A DNA stretch of 64,000 nucleotides, from the NCBI GenBank assembly GCA_963752345.1, contig CAVVYA010000004.1, positions 1 through 64,000 of the forward strand, in the 5' to 3' direction. A program made the translations under genes and the position numbers. The DNA is from CAVVYA01 sp963752345 (GTDB lineage Bacteria; Pseudomonadota; Alphaproteobacteria; SMXQ01). Shown here in pieces: positions 31,437-40,577 of this stretch (positions are counted from its first letter, which is position 1; every line of letters starts with the position of its first letter). The notes below the pieces were generated by a model. The model did not search any database and was not told the origin of the DNA. It was given only the letters and a program-made list of their open reading frames with translations.

Positions 31437-32338
31437 AACTCAGAAAGCCAGCCGCGCCCGTGTCATCCCCGCCTTCCTCCGTGAACGACGCCCGGCCGGC
31501 GCGCCTCAGCAAACTGCGCTGTTGCGCAGGCTTGCTGGCGATCGCGGTGCTCGCCGGGCCGGTGGCCGCCGACGGCGAATGGTCCGACCAGGGCCGCTGC
31601 AATGTTCCCGAAAGCTTTATCGCCCAAAATGTGCCGCTGCCCCGCACGGCGCTCAAGCTGCGCACCGATCAGCCGATCAAGATCGTCGCCATCGGTTCGT
31701 CCTCGACAGAGGGCGTCGGCGCCTCGGGGCCCGACAATACCTATCCGGCGCGCCTCGCCGACGAACTCGAGCGGCGCTGGCCGGAGGCGGAGATCACCGT
31801 CGTCAATCGTGGCGTCGGCGGCGAACGTTCCTTCCAGATGCTGGCGCGCTTCGACAAAGACGTGTTTCCGGAGAAGCCTGATCTGGTGATCTGGCAAGCC
31901 GGCACCAACGGCGCCCTGCAGAGCAGCGAGGATGCGCCGTCAACCCGCGAAACCATCAAGCAGGGAATCGACCGGCTGCGCGCCGCCGGCATCGACGTGG
32001 TGCTGATGTCGCCACAATATGCGCCGAGCTTCAATCGTCAGCAGCGCAACCTGCTGCATGTCGAAGCGATCCGCAGCGCCGGCCGGCAGAAGGGCGCCGC
32101 GGTGTTCCGCCGCTTCGAGATCATGCAATATTGGCTGGCCAGCGGGCAGATGACGCTGGACGAGATGCTGTCGCCCGATGGGCTGCATCTCAACGATCTC
32201 AGCTACGGCTGCGTCGCCAATCAGCTCGCCGCGCTGATCGACCATGCCACCCGCGACAAATCGCTGATGGTGGCCGATGCCGCGACGCAATCCTCCCTAC
32301 CGGCCAGCGTATTCGCTGGTGAAGGGCCGGGAGAGTAG
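31433..32338 (+). CDS. exported SGNH/GDSL hydrolase 2, catalytic residues intact
   Basis: 301 residues. A signal peptide or anchor spans about 28-46 (CCAGLLAIAVLAGPVAADG). SGNH blocks are complete: block I VAIGSSSTEG (Ser90), block II VNRGVGG, block III WQAGTNGA (Asn159), block V SPDGLHLND (Asp249, His252). Likely a periplasmic esterase or acyl-transfer partner of the OpgC-type protein, by analogy with the membrane O-acyltransferase plus SGNH pairs of PatA/PatB and alginate systems. GTG 31433 overlaps the previous stop (GTGA). The 3' end runs 42 bp into gpsA on the opposite strand. Confidence 0.83.
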   Translation: MKLRKPAAPVSSPPSSVNDARPARLSKLRCCAGLLAIAVLAGPVAADGEWSDQGRCNVPESFIAQNVPLPRTALKLRTDQPIKIVAIGSSSTEGVGASGPDNTYPARLADELERRWPEAEITVVNRGVGGERSFQMLARFDKDVFPEKPDLVIWQAGTNGALQSSEDAPSTRETIKQGIDRLRAAGIDVVLMSPQYAPSFNRQQRNLLHVEAIRSAGRQKGAAVFRRFEIMQYWLASGQMTLDEMLSPDGLHLNDLSYGCVANQLAALIDHATRDKSLMVADAATQSSLPASVFAGEGPGE

Positions 32339-33310
32339 CTCTTCGATCATGCGGTCGATCGCGGCGCCGCGATTGACCACCGCATCGACGGCCTGCGAAA
32401 TCGGCATTTCGACTCCCCTCCGCTGCGCCAGACCGGTCACCGCCGAAGCCGAGAACACGCCCTCGGCAACCGAGGGCTTGCCGCCCATGGCGTCGGCCAG
32501 GCTTTTACCTTCGCCCAGCGCGTAGCCGACCGAGAAGTTGCGCGATTTCCGGCTCATGCAGGTGAGCATCAGGTCGCCGGCGCCCGACAGGCCCATCAGC
32601 GTCTCCATGCGGGCGCCCAAGGCCTCACCCAACCGCACCATCTCATGCAATCCGCGGGTGATCACCGCGGCGCGCGCGTTCTCGCCGAGACCCCGGCCGC
32701 TGACGATGCCCGAGGCGATGGCGAGCACGTTCTTCACCGCGCCGCCGATCTGGGCGCCGATGACGTCGTCCGACAGATAAGGCCGGAAGCGCGCCGAACC
32801 GAAGGCGGCCACGAGCGTGCGCCCGATCGCCGCGTCCGAAATGGCCAGCGTCACCGCGGCGGGCAGACCGCGCGCCACTTCGTCGGCGAAGGTCGGGCCC
32901 GACAGCACGCCGACCGGCGCCTGGGGCAGCATTTCGGCGACGACGTCGCTCATCAGCGCCGAGGTTTTCTGTTCGATGCCCTTGGCGCAAATCACCGCGG
33001 GTGTTCCCGCCGCGAGCGAGGGGGACAGATCGCGGACGGTGGCGCGCATATGCTGTGCCGGCACCACGAGCAGAAGCGCCTCGCTGCGCGCCACGGCGGC
33101 GAGCGCGTTGGTCGCCGTGATGCCGTCCGGCAGCCGCACGCCGGGGAGGAAGACGGTGTTTTCGCGCGCTTCGTTGATGTCGCGCGCGACTTCCGCCTCG
33201 CGTGCCCACAGCACCACCTCGCGCCCGGCGCGCTGCAAGGCGACGGCGAGCGCGGTGCCCCAGGCGCCGCCGCCGACAATGCCGATTCGGGAAATGTCGC
33301 TCATGGCCAT
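32297..33310 (-). CDS. gpsA: glycerol-3-phosphate dehydrogenase [NAD(P)+]
   Basis: Reduces dihydroxyacetone phosphate to sn-glycerol 3-phosphate for phospholipid synthesis in the cytosol. 337 residues. Dinucleotide motif IGIVGGGAWGTALA; VLSGPTFADEVARG; catalytic-region GGAVKNVLAIASGIV with Lys; GLSGAGDLMLTC and CMSRKSRNFSVGYALG. Intact. ATG 33310 or 33304 (second Met) are both possible. It sits downstream of the DMT permease and tsaD on the minus strand. Its 3' end overlaps the SGNH 2 gene by 42 bp tail to tail. Confidence 0.96.
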   Translation of the reverse strand: MAMSDISRIGIVGGGAWGTALAVALQRAGREVVLWAREAEVARDINEARENTVFLPGVRLPDGITATNALAAVARSEALLLVVPAQHMRATVRDLSPSLAAGTPAVICAKGIEQKTSALMSDVVAEMLPQAPVGVLSGPTFADEVARGLPAAVTLAISDAAIGRTLVAAFGSARFRPYLSDDVIGAQIGGAVKNVLAIASGIVSGRGLGENARAAVITRGLHEMVRLGEALGARMETLMGLSGAGDLMLTCMSRKSRNFSVGYALGEGKSLADAMGGKPSVAEGVFSASAVTGLAQRRGVEMPISQAVDAVVNRGAAIDRMIEELLSRPFTSEYAGR

Positions 33311-33334
33311 GCCGTGTTTCTCATATCGTCAATC

Positions 33335-34270
33335 TCACGCCGCTGCTTTGCTGGCGCGCGGCTGCATCTTGGCATCGCGGCGCGCGATATAATAGGTCGT
33401 GGCGAAAATGATCGCGGCACCGATCCATATCCAGGGATCGGGCACCTCGTCGAACAGCACGAAGGCGAAGCTCGCGGTGATCGGCAGCCGCAGATAATCC
33501 AGTGGCATCACGACCTTGGCTTCGGCGAGCCTGAGCGCATGGGCCAAGGTATATTGCGCGAGAAAGCCGAAAATGCCGAGCGCGGCCAGCCAGGGCAGCG
33601 CGGCCAGCGGCACCGGCTGCCAATTCGCGAGCGCCGGCCCCAAGGCGACCAGTGTCATGAACAGGGTGGTATAGAACATGATGACGGTTGGCTGCACCGT
33701 GTGTGTCTGATGGCGCACCACGACGACGACGGAGCCGTAAAGCGCCGCCGAGGCCAGTGCCGCCATAGCGGGCAGGCCGAAATCCGAAAAGCCCGGCCGC
33801 ACGATTACCAGCACGCCGGTGAATCCGATCAGCAGTGCTGCGAATCGGCGTGGACCGACTCGTTCCCTCAGGAACGCGACGGCAAAGACCATCGACCATA
33901 AGGGCAGCGTGAACTGCAGCGATACCGCGTCGGCGAGCGGCATGTTCGAGAGCGCCCAGAACCACAGTATCATGCCGACCCCATTGAGCAGGGCGCGCAG
34001 CACATGGAACCGCATCGCGCCTGGGGCCAGCGCGCCCCAGCCGGCGCGATAGACCGCACTGAGCGCCCAGGGCAGCAGCAGGAGAAACCCGAGGAAGTTG
34101 CGGAACACGACGATTTCCGCCGTCGGCAGCCATGCCGAGAGATAGCGCACGCAGACCGGCACCACGGTGAAGCAGATCGACGACACCAAGGCGAACGCAA
34201 TGGCGCGCAGAATTTGCCTACGGGGCGCTGGCCCTGCGGTGGCAATGGACGGTGCTGCCGGCGCGCTCAC
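33335..34270 (-). CDS. EamA/DMT-superfamily permease
   Basis: Ten-segment drug/metabolite transporter with two EamA repeats: repeat 1 from AIAFALVSSICFTVVPVCV through TGVLVIVRPGFSDFG, repeat 2 from MAALASAALYGSVVVVV through AAIIFATTYYIARRDAK. 311 residues. The GTG start at 34270 overlaps the tsaD stop (GTGA), so translation is coupled to tsaD. Substrate cannot be inferred; members export amino acids, nucleosides or act as S-adenosylmethionine carriers. gpsA follows after 24 bp. Confidence 0.85.
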   Translation of the reverse strand: MSAPAAPSIATAGPAPRRQILRAIAFALVSSICFTVVPVCVRYLSAWLPTAEIVVFRNFLGFLLLLPWALSAVYRAGWGALAPGAMRFHVLRALLNGVGMILWFWALSNMPLADAVSLQFTLPLWSMVFAVAFLRERVGPRRFAALLIGFTGVLVIVRPGFSDFGLPAMAALASAALYGSVVVVVRHQTHTVQPTVIMFYTTLFMTLVALGPALANWQPVPLAALPWLAALGIFGFLAQYTLAHALRLAEAKVVMPLDYLRLPITASFAFVLFDEVPDPWIWIGAAIIFATTYYIARRDAKMQPRASKAAA

Positions 34271-35373
34271 GCCTTGACCCCGGCGCCGACCGCCGGCGGT
34301 GCGGAGGGATCGAGCGGCCAGCGCGGCCGCGGCGCGAAGTCGAGCGGATCGGTCAGTCCGAGGCGCAGGCGTTCGAGCCCGGCCCAGGCGACCATGGCGG
34401 CATTGTCGGTGCATAGCGCGATCGGCGGCGCGACCAGCCCGAACGCGGATTTCGCGGCGAGTTCGCCGAGCCGGGCGCGCAGCGCGCTGTTGGCGGCGAC
34501 GCCGCCCGCCACCACGAGATTGCGCGCCGGTGGTGACGGATAGCGATCGAGGAATTTCTCGATGGCATGGGCGGTGCGATCGGCCATGACGTCGCCCACC
34601 GCGTCCTGAAAGGCGCCGGCGATGGCGCCGACGTCGGCGGCGCTGAGCGGCGCGGGCCGGGTGGCGATAACCTGGCGCAGCGCCGTCTTAAGACCGGAGA
34701 ACGAGAAATCGCAGCCGGGCCGGCCGAGCAGCGGCCGCGGCAGGGCGAATCGCGCGCGCTCGCCCGCGCTAGACTTCGCCGCGGCCTGTTCGATCAGCGG
34801 CCCGCCGGGATAGCCGAGCCCGAGCATCTTGGCCGCCTTGTCGAAGGCCTCGCCGACCGCGTCGTCGATGGTGGTGCCGAGCCGCACGTAGCGCCCGACG
34901 CCCTCGACGACGAGCAGTTGCGAATGGCCGCCGGTGACCAGCAGCAGCAGATACGGGAACGGCAGGTCGTCGGTCAGCCGCGCGGTGAGCGCGTGTGCTT
35001 CCAGGTGATTGACCGCGAGCAGCGGCTTGCCGTGCACCAGCGCGATCGCCTTGGCCGTCATCACGCCGACGATGACGCCGCCGATCAGCCCCGGCCCGCC
35101 GGTCACCGCGACACCGTCGAGATCGGCCATCGTCACGCCGGCTTCGCCCAGCGCCTCGGCGACCAGCCGGTCGATGTGCTCGAGATGGCTGCGCGCGGCG
35201 ATCTCCGGCACGATGCCGCCATAGGGCTGATGCTCGTCGATCTGCGACAACACGCGGCTCGACAGAATGACGCGGTCCTCGCGCACCACGGCGGCGGCGG
35301 TCTCGTCGCAACTGGTTTCGATGCCCAGCACGATCTTCGGCTGGCTCGGTGCGCTGGTTCGCGGGTCCGGCAT
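34267..35373 (-). CDS. tsaD: tRNA N6-adenosine threonylcarbamoyltransferase
   Basis: Transfers threonylcarbamoyl from its adenylate to A37 of ANN-decoding tRNAs (with TsaB and TsaE). 368 residues with the ASKHA opening VLGIETSCDETAAAVV, iron-site motif NHLEAHALTA, LVTGGHSQLLVVEG, GEAFDKAAKMLGLGYPGGP and FSFSGLKTALRQ. ATG 35373 (MPDPRTSAPSQPK) fits family starts. Divergent from hemC with 130 bp between, a stable alphaproteobacterial arrangement. Coupled to the DMT permease downstream. Confidence 0.96.
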   Translation of the reverse strand: MPDPRTSAPSQPKIVLGIETSCDETAAAVVREDRVILSSRVLSQIDEHQPYGGIVPEIAARSHLEHIDRLVAEALGEAGVTMADLDGVAVTGGPGLIGGVIVGVMTAKAIALVHGKPLLAVNHLEAHALTARLTDDLPFPYLLLLVTGGHSQLLVVEGVGRYVRLGTTIDDAVGEAFDKAAKMLGLGYPGGPLIEQAAAKSSAGERARFALPRPLLGRPGCDFSFSGLKTALRQVIATRPAPLSAADVGAIAGAFQDAVGDVMADRTAHAIEKFLDRYPSPPARNLVVAGGVAANSALRARLGELAAKSAFGLVAPPIALCTDNAAMVAWAGLERLRLGLTDPLDFAPRPRWPLDPSAPPAVGAGVKA

Positions 35374-35503
35374 GGCGCGGCACTCTACACGCTTGGTTTC
35401 CCCGTCGCCACGATGGAAACCGCGTTCCTCAACGGCTCGGTTGCCGCGTCTTCGGTGCTTCCTGCGGCATTGCGCGGCGCGGTCGAACGGATTAAACCGG
35501 GGC

Positions 35504-36496
35504 ATGTCGACCGCCAACACCAGTGCCGGCGCGGGCCATCAACGGGGCGAGAACGCCCTCGTCATCGCCACGCGCGGCAGCCCGCTCGCCCTCGCCCAGA
35601 CCGAATTCGTGCGCAGTCTGCTGATGCAGAAGCGCGCCGGCCTCGTCATCGACAAGATGGTCATTCGCACGGCGGGCGACCGCTTCCTCGACCGCAGCCT
35701 TGCCAATATCGGCGGCAAGGGTCTCTTCACCAAGGAATTGGACGAGGCGCTGCTGGCGCGCCGCGCCGACCTCGCGGTGCATTCCATGAAGGACATGCCG
35801 ACCAAAATAACCGACGGTCTGGTCATTGCCGGGGTGCTGGAGCGCGAGGATCCGCGCGACGTGTTCATCGCGCGCGCCGGCGGCGGGCCGCGCGACCTGC
35901 CGCAGGGCGCGCGGATCGGCACATCGTCGCTGCGCCGCGCCGCGCAGATGCGCCATGCGCGGCCCGACCTGCGGATCGTGCCGTTCCGCGGCAATGTGGA
36001 ATCCCGCCTGCGCAAGATGCGCGACGGCGAAGCCGACGCGACCTTGCTGGCACTCGCCGGCTTGCGCCGGCTCGGCCTTGCCCCGGGCGACGGCTATCCC
36101 GGCGGCGTCACGCTCGGCACCGATGAGATCCTGCCGGCGCCGGCCCAGGGCGCCATCGGCATCGTGTGCCGCGCCGACGATGTGCCGCTGCGCGCGTCCA
36201 TCGCCATGGTCAGCCATGCGCCGACGGCTATCGCGATCACCGCCGAGCGCGCCGCGCTCGACGCGCTCGATGGCTCGTGCCGCACGCCGATCGCCGCCTT
36301 GGCGATCCTGGCGGACGGCAGCCTGTCCCTGCGCGTCGCCATCTTCACGCCGGATGGCGGCCGCTTGCTGGAAACGGCGCGCACCGGCCCGGCGGCGGAT
36401 GCCCAGCGTCTCGGCCATGACGCCGGATCGGAACTGCGCGAGCGCGGCGGTCCCGGATTCTTCGCCGTATCCGACATGCTGAAGGAAACCGATTGA
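35504..36496 (+). CDS. hemC: porphobilinogen deaminase (hydroxymethylbilane synthase)
   Basis: Condenses four porphobilinogens to hydroxymethylbilane in haem synthesis. 330 residues: VIATRGSPLALAQTEF, FTKELDEALLARRADLAVHSMKD, IGTSSLRRAAQ, and ALDGSCRTPIAA, whose Cys (about residue 259) binds the dipyrromethane cofactor. ATG 35504 is the first good start in the divergent space with tsaD. The stop TGA 36494-36496 overlaps the hemD ATG. Confidence 0.96.
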   Translation: MSTANTSAGAGHQRGENALVIATRGSPLALAQTEFVRSLLMQKRAGLVIDKMVIRTAGDRFLDRSLANIGGKGLFTKELDEALLARRADLAVHSMKDMPTKITDGLVIAGVLEREDPRDVFIARAGGGPRDLPQGARIGTSSLRRAAQMRHARPDLRIVPFRGNVESRLRKMRDGEADATLLALAGLRRLGLAPGDGYPGGVTLGTDEILPAPAQGAIGIVCRADDVPLRASIAMVSHAPTAIAITAERAALDALDGSCRTPIAALAILADGSLSLRVAIFTPDGGRLLETARTGPAADAQRLGHDAGSELRERGGPGFFAVSDMLKETD

Positions 36497-37239
36497 TGCG
36501 GCTGCTGGTGACGCGACCGCGCGAGGACGCCCTATCCTTCGCCGCGGCGCTCGCCGCCCGCGGCATCGAGACAGTGATCGAGCCCATGCTCGAAATCGTC
36601 GATCTGCCCGGCCCGCCGCTGATCCGCGGGGACGCGCAGGCCATGCTATTCACCAGCGTCAACGGCGTGCGCGCCCTGCAGCGACGCAACCGGGGCGATC
36701 TGACGCATTTCCTAAACATGCCGGTCCTCACGGTCGGCGACGCCAGCGCCCAAGCGGCGCGCGCCGCCGGATTCCACCGGGTCGAATCGGCCACGGGCGA
36801 CGTCGAGGCTTTGGCCGCCCTGGTCATGGCGCGCCTGTTGCCGGGCGATGGCCCCCTTCTCCATGTCGCCGGCTCCCAGGTGGCGGGCGACCTGGCCGGC
36901 CGGTTGATGGCCGCGGGGTTTGTCGTGCGCCGCGCGGCGATCTATGACGCGCGCAAAGCCACGGCGTTATCGGCTGGCACGCTCGAGGCACTGCGCCAGC
37001 GGCGGGTCGACGCGGTCACGTTTTTCTCTCCCCGCACCGCGACGGCGTTTGTTACTCTATGCCGCGACGCGGATGCGCTGCCCTTGCTGGCGAGGACCGT
37101 GGCGCTCTGCCTGAGTCGAGCGGTCGCGTTGGCCGCGGGCGCGGCGGCTTGGCGGGCAATCGTCATCGCGCCGCGGCCGGATCAAGAGGGGCTGCTCCGT
37201 TGCTTGGGCGATCCCGCCTTGCAGGCGCCGACGGCATGA
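36496..37239 (+). CDS. hemD: uroporphyrinogen-III synthase
   Basis: Closes hydroxymethylbilane to uroporphyrinogen III with D-ring inversion. 247 residues with weak sequence conservation as usual: MRLLVTRPREDALSFAAAL, AMLFTSVNGVRAL, VLTVGDASAQAARAAGF and VTFFSPRTATAFV are the recognisable blocks. ATG 36496 overlaps the hemC stop by one base; a TTG three bases earlier is less likely. It sits between hemC and a mitofilin-type gene, which supports the call strongly. Confidence 0.9.
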   Translation: MRLLVTRPREDALSFAAALAARGIETVIEPMLEIVDLPGPPLIRGDAQAMLFTSVNGVRALQRRNRGDLTHFLNMPVLTVGDASAQAARAAGFHRVESATGDVEALAALVMARLLPGDGPLLHVAGSQVAGDLAGRLMAAGFVVRRAAIYDARKATALSAGTLEALRQRRVDAVTFFSPRTATAFVTLCRDADALPLLARTVALCLSRAVALAAGAAAWRAIVIAPRPDQEGLLRCLGDPALQAPTA

Positions 37240-37276
37240 CCGGTTCGAATGAAAGGCCAGCGGCCAGGGAGATGAC

Positions 37277-38885
37277 GTGACCAACCAGAACGCCGACACC
37301 CAGCCGCCGAAGCAACCGTCGCCGACGATCGCCGGAGTCGGCCGTTCCTCGGCCGGCACGAGTGCGGCGGACGCCCGGCGGGCGGCGGGCGATAGCGCCG
37401 CGCCGCGCCGCCGCAGCGGCGCATTGCTGCTCACCGTGCTGGTGCTGATCACCGGCGGCTTTCGCCTTCGTCATGCTGTCGCCCGATACGGTGCGGCGCT
37501 GGATCGCCGGCAATCCGCCGCCACCCTCGACGACGATTTCCGTCGCGCCGCCGGCAGCGCCTGGTGCGCAACCACCGGGTGCGCCGCGCGCGGCCGCTCC
37601 GGCGCCCTCCGCATCGCCAAGTACGGCGCCGGCCTCTCCGCCCGCGGCGCCGTCCACGGCACCGGCGGTCATCGCCGAACTGCAGGCGTTGCGCGCCTCG
37701 CTCGGCGACGTCACCAACCGCCTCGGTGCCCTCGAACAAAAAGCCTCGGCCGGCGCCAACTCGCGGCTGACCGATCTGGAGAACCGCCTGGTGGCGCTCG
37801 ATGGCCGGCTTGCCGGCTTGATCGAGCAGCCGGTGGTGACGCCCGCGGGGCTGGCGGATGCCCTGATCGAAAATCGCCAGGCGGCCCAGGCGGTCGCGCA
37901 AGAGGCCGCCCAGCGCGCCGCACAGGATGCCGTGCAGGACACTGTGAAAACGACCGTGCAGGCGGCGCTGCAAGACCTTTCGCGCGCCATGGCCGATCTC
38001 GAGAAACGTACCGAGGCGGTCGAGAAGGCGGCGACGGCAACCGCCGCGATCGGCGATCTCGATAAGCGCCTCGCGGCGGTGGAGAAGATGGCGAGCGCGG
38101 TGGCGGTCGTGGTCGATCTCGAACGCCGCATGACCACGATGGAAAGAGCCATGCCGGCGCTGGTCGCCATTCCCGATCTCGAGCGGCGGCTCGCCAGTGT
38201 GGAGAAGATCGCGGCACCGCTGACCGCCATCTCCCAGACCGCGCTGAAAGGCGAGTCGCTGGCGCTCGGCCTGCTGTCCCTGCGCGCCGCGCTCGATCGC
38301 GGCCTGCCCTATGCCGACGTGCTGAGCGCGTTGCGTGTGACGGCCGGCAGCGACGGTGTCTTGAGCGCGGAGATCGATCGTCTCGCGCCGTTCTCCGCGA
38401 GCGGCGTTCCGACTCTCTCGGTGCTGCGCCAGCGCCTCACGACGCTCACGCTCGCCGGGCCCGCCAAGCCGGCGCCTGCCAGCGCGGCGGAACCGGCGGA
38501 GCAGCCTCAGGCGGCGGATCGCACGTTCTGGGGCGAGGTGTGGGATCGATTGTCCTCGGTGGTCACGGTGCGCCGGCTCGATGCCAATGCGGCGCAGAGC
38601 TCCGGTCAGGGGCAAGGCCAGGCGAACGCCGTCACGCTGATCGAGCGCGCGGCGCAGCGGCTGGCCGTCGACGATCTCGCCGGCGCGGTCGCGCTGCTCG
38701 ACAGCGACGCGGCGCGCCGCGACCTGTCCGGCGCGCAGGCCGCGGCGCTCGACGATTGGCTGCGTGACGCGCGCGGCCGGCTGACCGCGGAGACCGCCTT
38801 CGCCAATCTGGCGCGGCGCGCGCTCGCGCTGCACGGCAGCGCGGCCGCGGCGACCGCGCCCGGCGACACGCCGCGCGGTCCATGA
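37277..38885 (+). CDS. mitofilin-family (Mic60-like) inner-membrane protein (one frame shift)
   Basis: About 535 residues: a Pro/Ala-rich cytosolic N-terminus, one membrane segment (SGALLLTVLVLITGGFAF after frame correction), a Pro-rich stretch, a long coiled coil with repeated L(E/D)KR(L/T)AAVEK heptad-like units (about 37,680-38,240), and a C-terminal mitofilin domain including LIERAAQRLAVDDLAGAVALL. The frame changes near 37464 by one extra T. Alphaproteobacterial Mic60 homologues shape intracytoplasmic membranes and are commonly encoded with hem genes, exactly as here. GTG 37277 is used; the 3' end overlaps hemY by four bases (ATGA). Confidence 0.87.
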
Positions 38886-40393
38886 TCCGCTTCGCCCTCT
38901 ACTCCATCGCGCTGGCGGTCGTGCTCATTGCAGCCGGCTGGTTCGCGGTCAATCCCGGCCATATCACGATCGACTGGCTCGGCTATCGCATCGAGGCGCC
39001 GGTCGGGCTTCTCGCGCTCGGCGTCGGCACCGTCGCCTTGCTGCTCACCATGCTGCTGCGCTTCTGGCTCTTCGTGGTGACGGCGCCGTCGCGGTTGGCG
39101 GCGTGGCGCGACGCGCGCCGGCGCCGCCGCGGCTATGCCGCCCTGTCGCGCGGCATGGTTGCCGTGGCGGCGGGCGACGCGGTCGCGGCCCGCCTCCAGG
39201 CGCGCCGTGCCGAGGCTTTGATCGCCGCGGGCGAGACGCCGCTGCCGCTGCTGCTTGCCGCCCAGGCGGCCCAGCTCGAAGGCGACGAGCGCGAAGCGCA
39301 GCGCTACTTCACGCTGATGCTGCAGCGGCCGGAAACCGAATTTCTCGGCCTGCGCGGCCTGCTGTCCCAGGCGGCGCGCGCCGGCGACATGCCGCGCGCC
39401 TTGACGCTCGCCCGGCGCGCCTACGAATTGAAGCCCAACACCCCGTGGGTGCTCACCGCGCTGTTCGATCTCCTGATCCGCCAGGGCGAATGGCGCGCGG
39501 CCGAGGAAATCGTCGAGCGCGCCGAGACGCGCAAGGTTCTGGCGCCGGCCCGCGCCAAGCGCGACCTCGCCATTCTGGCTCATGCGCAAAGCCTGCAGGC
39601 CGAGCGCAGCGGCCACGCGGCCGACGCGCTGCGCTTCGCGCGCCGCGGCCATCGTCTCGCGCCCAATCTGGCGCCGCTCGCGACCCGGCTCGCCGCCCTG
39701 CTGATCCGCGATGGCCATAAGCGCGAGGCGGCGAAGATCATCGAACAGACCTGGCCCCTGTCACCCCAGCCCGAGCTGGCGCGGCTTTACGGCGAGGCAC
39801 GCCCCGAAAGCGATCCGTTGAAACGCGTCGGCCAGATGGAACGGCTGGCCAAGCTGGCGCCCAATCATCTGGAAAGTCGCCTGGCCCTGGCGCGCGCCGC
39901 CATGACCGCCGGCCTGTGGGGCAAGGCGCGCGGCGAGCTGACGGCGGCGACGGGCGTGGGCGGCCGCGAGGCGGCGGGTCCGGACGGCATGGCCGCCGGC
40001 GGCCCGGGCGCGGCGGGCGATTCACCGGCGCGCGCCTTCCGCCTGCTCGCCGAACTCGAAGAAGCCGAGCGGAGCGACGGCGCGGCGGCGCGCCGGGCTT
40101 TGGAGCGCGCCGGTTTCGCCCGGCCCGACGAGACATGGACCTGCCGCGATTGCGGCGCGCGCGCCCTCGATTGGACGCCGCTCTGCCCGGGCTGCCAGGC
40201 CTTCGATACCCTGGAATGGGCGAGCCCGCGGCCGATCGCCGTTCTGGCGGGCGGCATGGGCAGCCACGGCCTGACCGGCCCCGGCCTCGTCACCCCGGGC
40301 CTTGCTAGCCCGCTGGCGCCCGGCCAGGGGACCGCCAGCACCGGCACGCTCTTCCCGCCGTCGCCCAGCACGAGCAACGCACCGCAAAACTGA
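38882..40393 (+). CDS. hemY: HemY-type membrane TPR protein with C-terminal zinc ribbon
   Basis: 503 residues. Two N-terminal membrane segments (FALYSIALAVVLIAAGWFAV and GLLALGVGTVALLLTMLLRF) frame the HemY_N signature NPGHITIDWLGYRIEAP. A long TPR-like helical region follows (to about 370). A Gly/Ala linker (about 355-385) leads to WTCRDCGARALDWTPLCPGCQAFDTLEW, a CxxC-x(n)-CxxC zinc ribbon, then a Gly/Ser/Pro-rich tail. This is the bacterial HemY linked to hem operons, not the protoporphyrinogen oxidase also called HemY. Role in haem synthesis is unproved. Coupled to the mitofilin gene by ATGA overlap. Confidence 0.85.
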   Translation: MIRFALYSIALAVVLIAAGWFAVNPGHITIDWLGYRIEAPVGLLALGVGTVALLLTMLLRFWLFVVTAPSRLAAWRDARRRRRGYAALSRGMVAVAAGDAVAARLQARRAEALIAAGETPLPLLLAAQAAQLEGDEREAQRYFTLMLQRPETEFLGLRGLLSQAARAGDMPRALTLARRAYELKPNTPWVLTALFDLLIRQGEWRAAEEIVERAETRKVLAPARAKRDLAILAHAQSLQAERSGHAADALRFARRGHRLAPNLAPLATRLAALLIRDGHKREAAKIIEQTWPLSPQPELARLYGEARPESDPLKRVGQMERLAKLAPNHLESRLALARAAMTAGLWGKARGELTAATGVGGREAAGPDGMAAGGPGAAGDSPARAFRLLAELEEAERSDGAAARRALERAGFARPDETWTCRDCGARALDWTPLCPGCQAFDTLEWASPRPIAVLAGGMGSHGLTGPGLVTPGLASPLAPGQGTASTGTLFPPSPSTSNAPQN

Positions 40394-40577
40394 GTCCGTC
40401 CAACATCCCGCGCGATTCTCGACGGCGGCCGCTGCGACATGACCGTCTGTTCCGACGAACGCGCCGCGATGCGTCAATTCTGTTCCTCCGCCTTGTGGGT
40501 GGGAAGGGCAGATTGGGGGGTGCCTCAGTCGCAAAGCATGCGATTCGCGGCATGCACCCGTGGCACCCCTTGCCCGA

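Noticed and set aside
40440..40560. Small gene in the hemY/dioxygenase gap
   Set aside because: No ribosome site, no conserved pattern, and composition matches intergenic repeat sequence.
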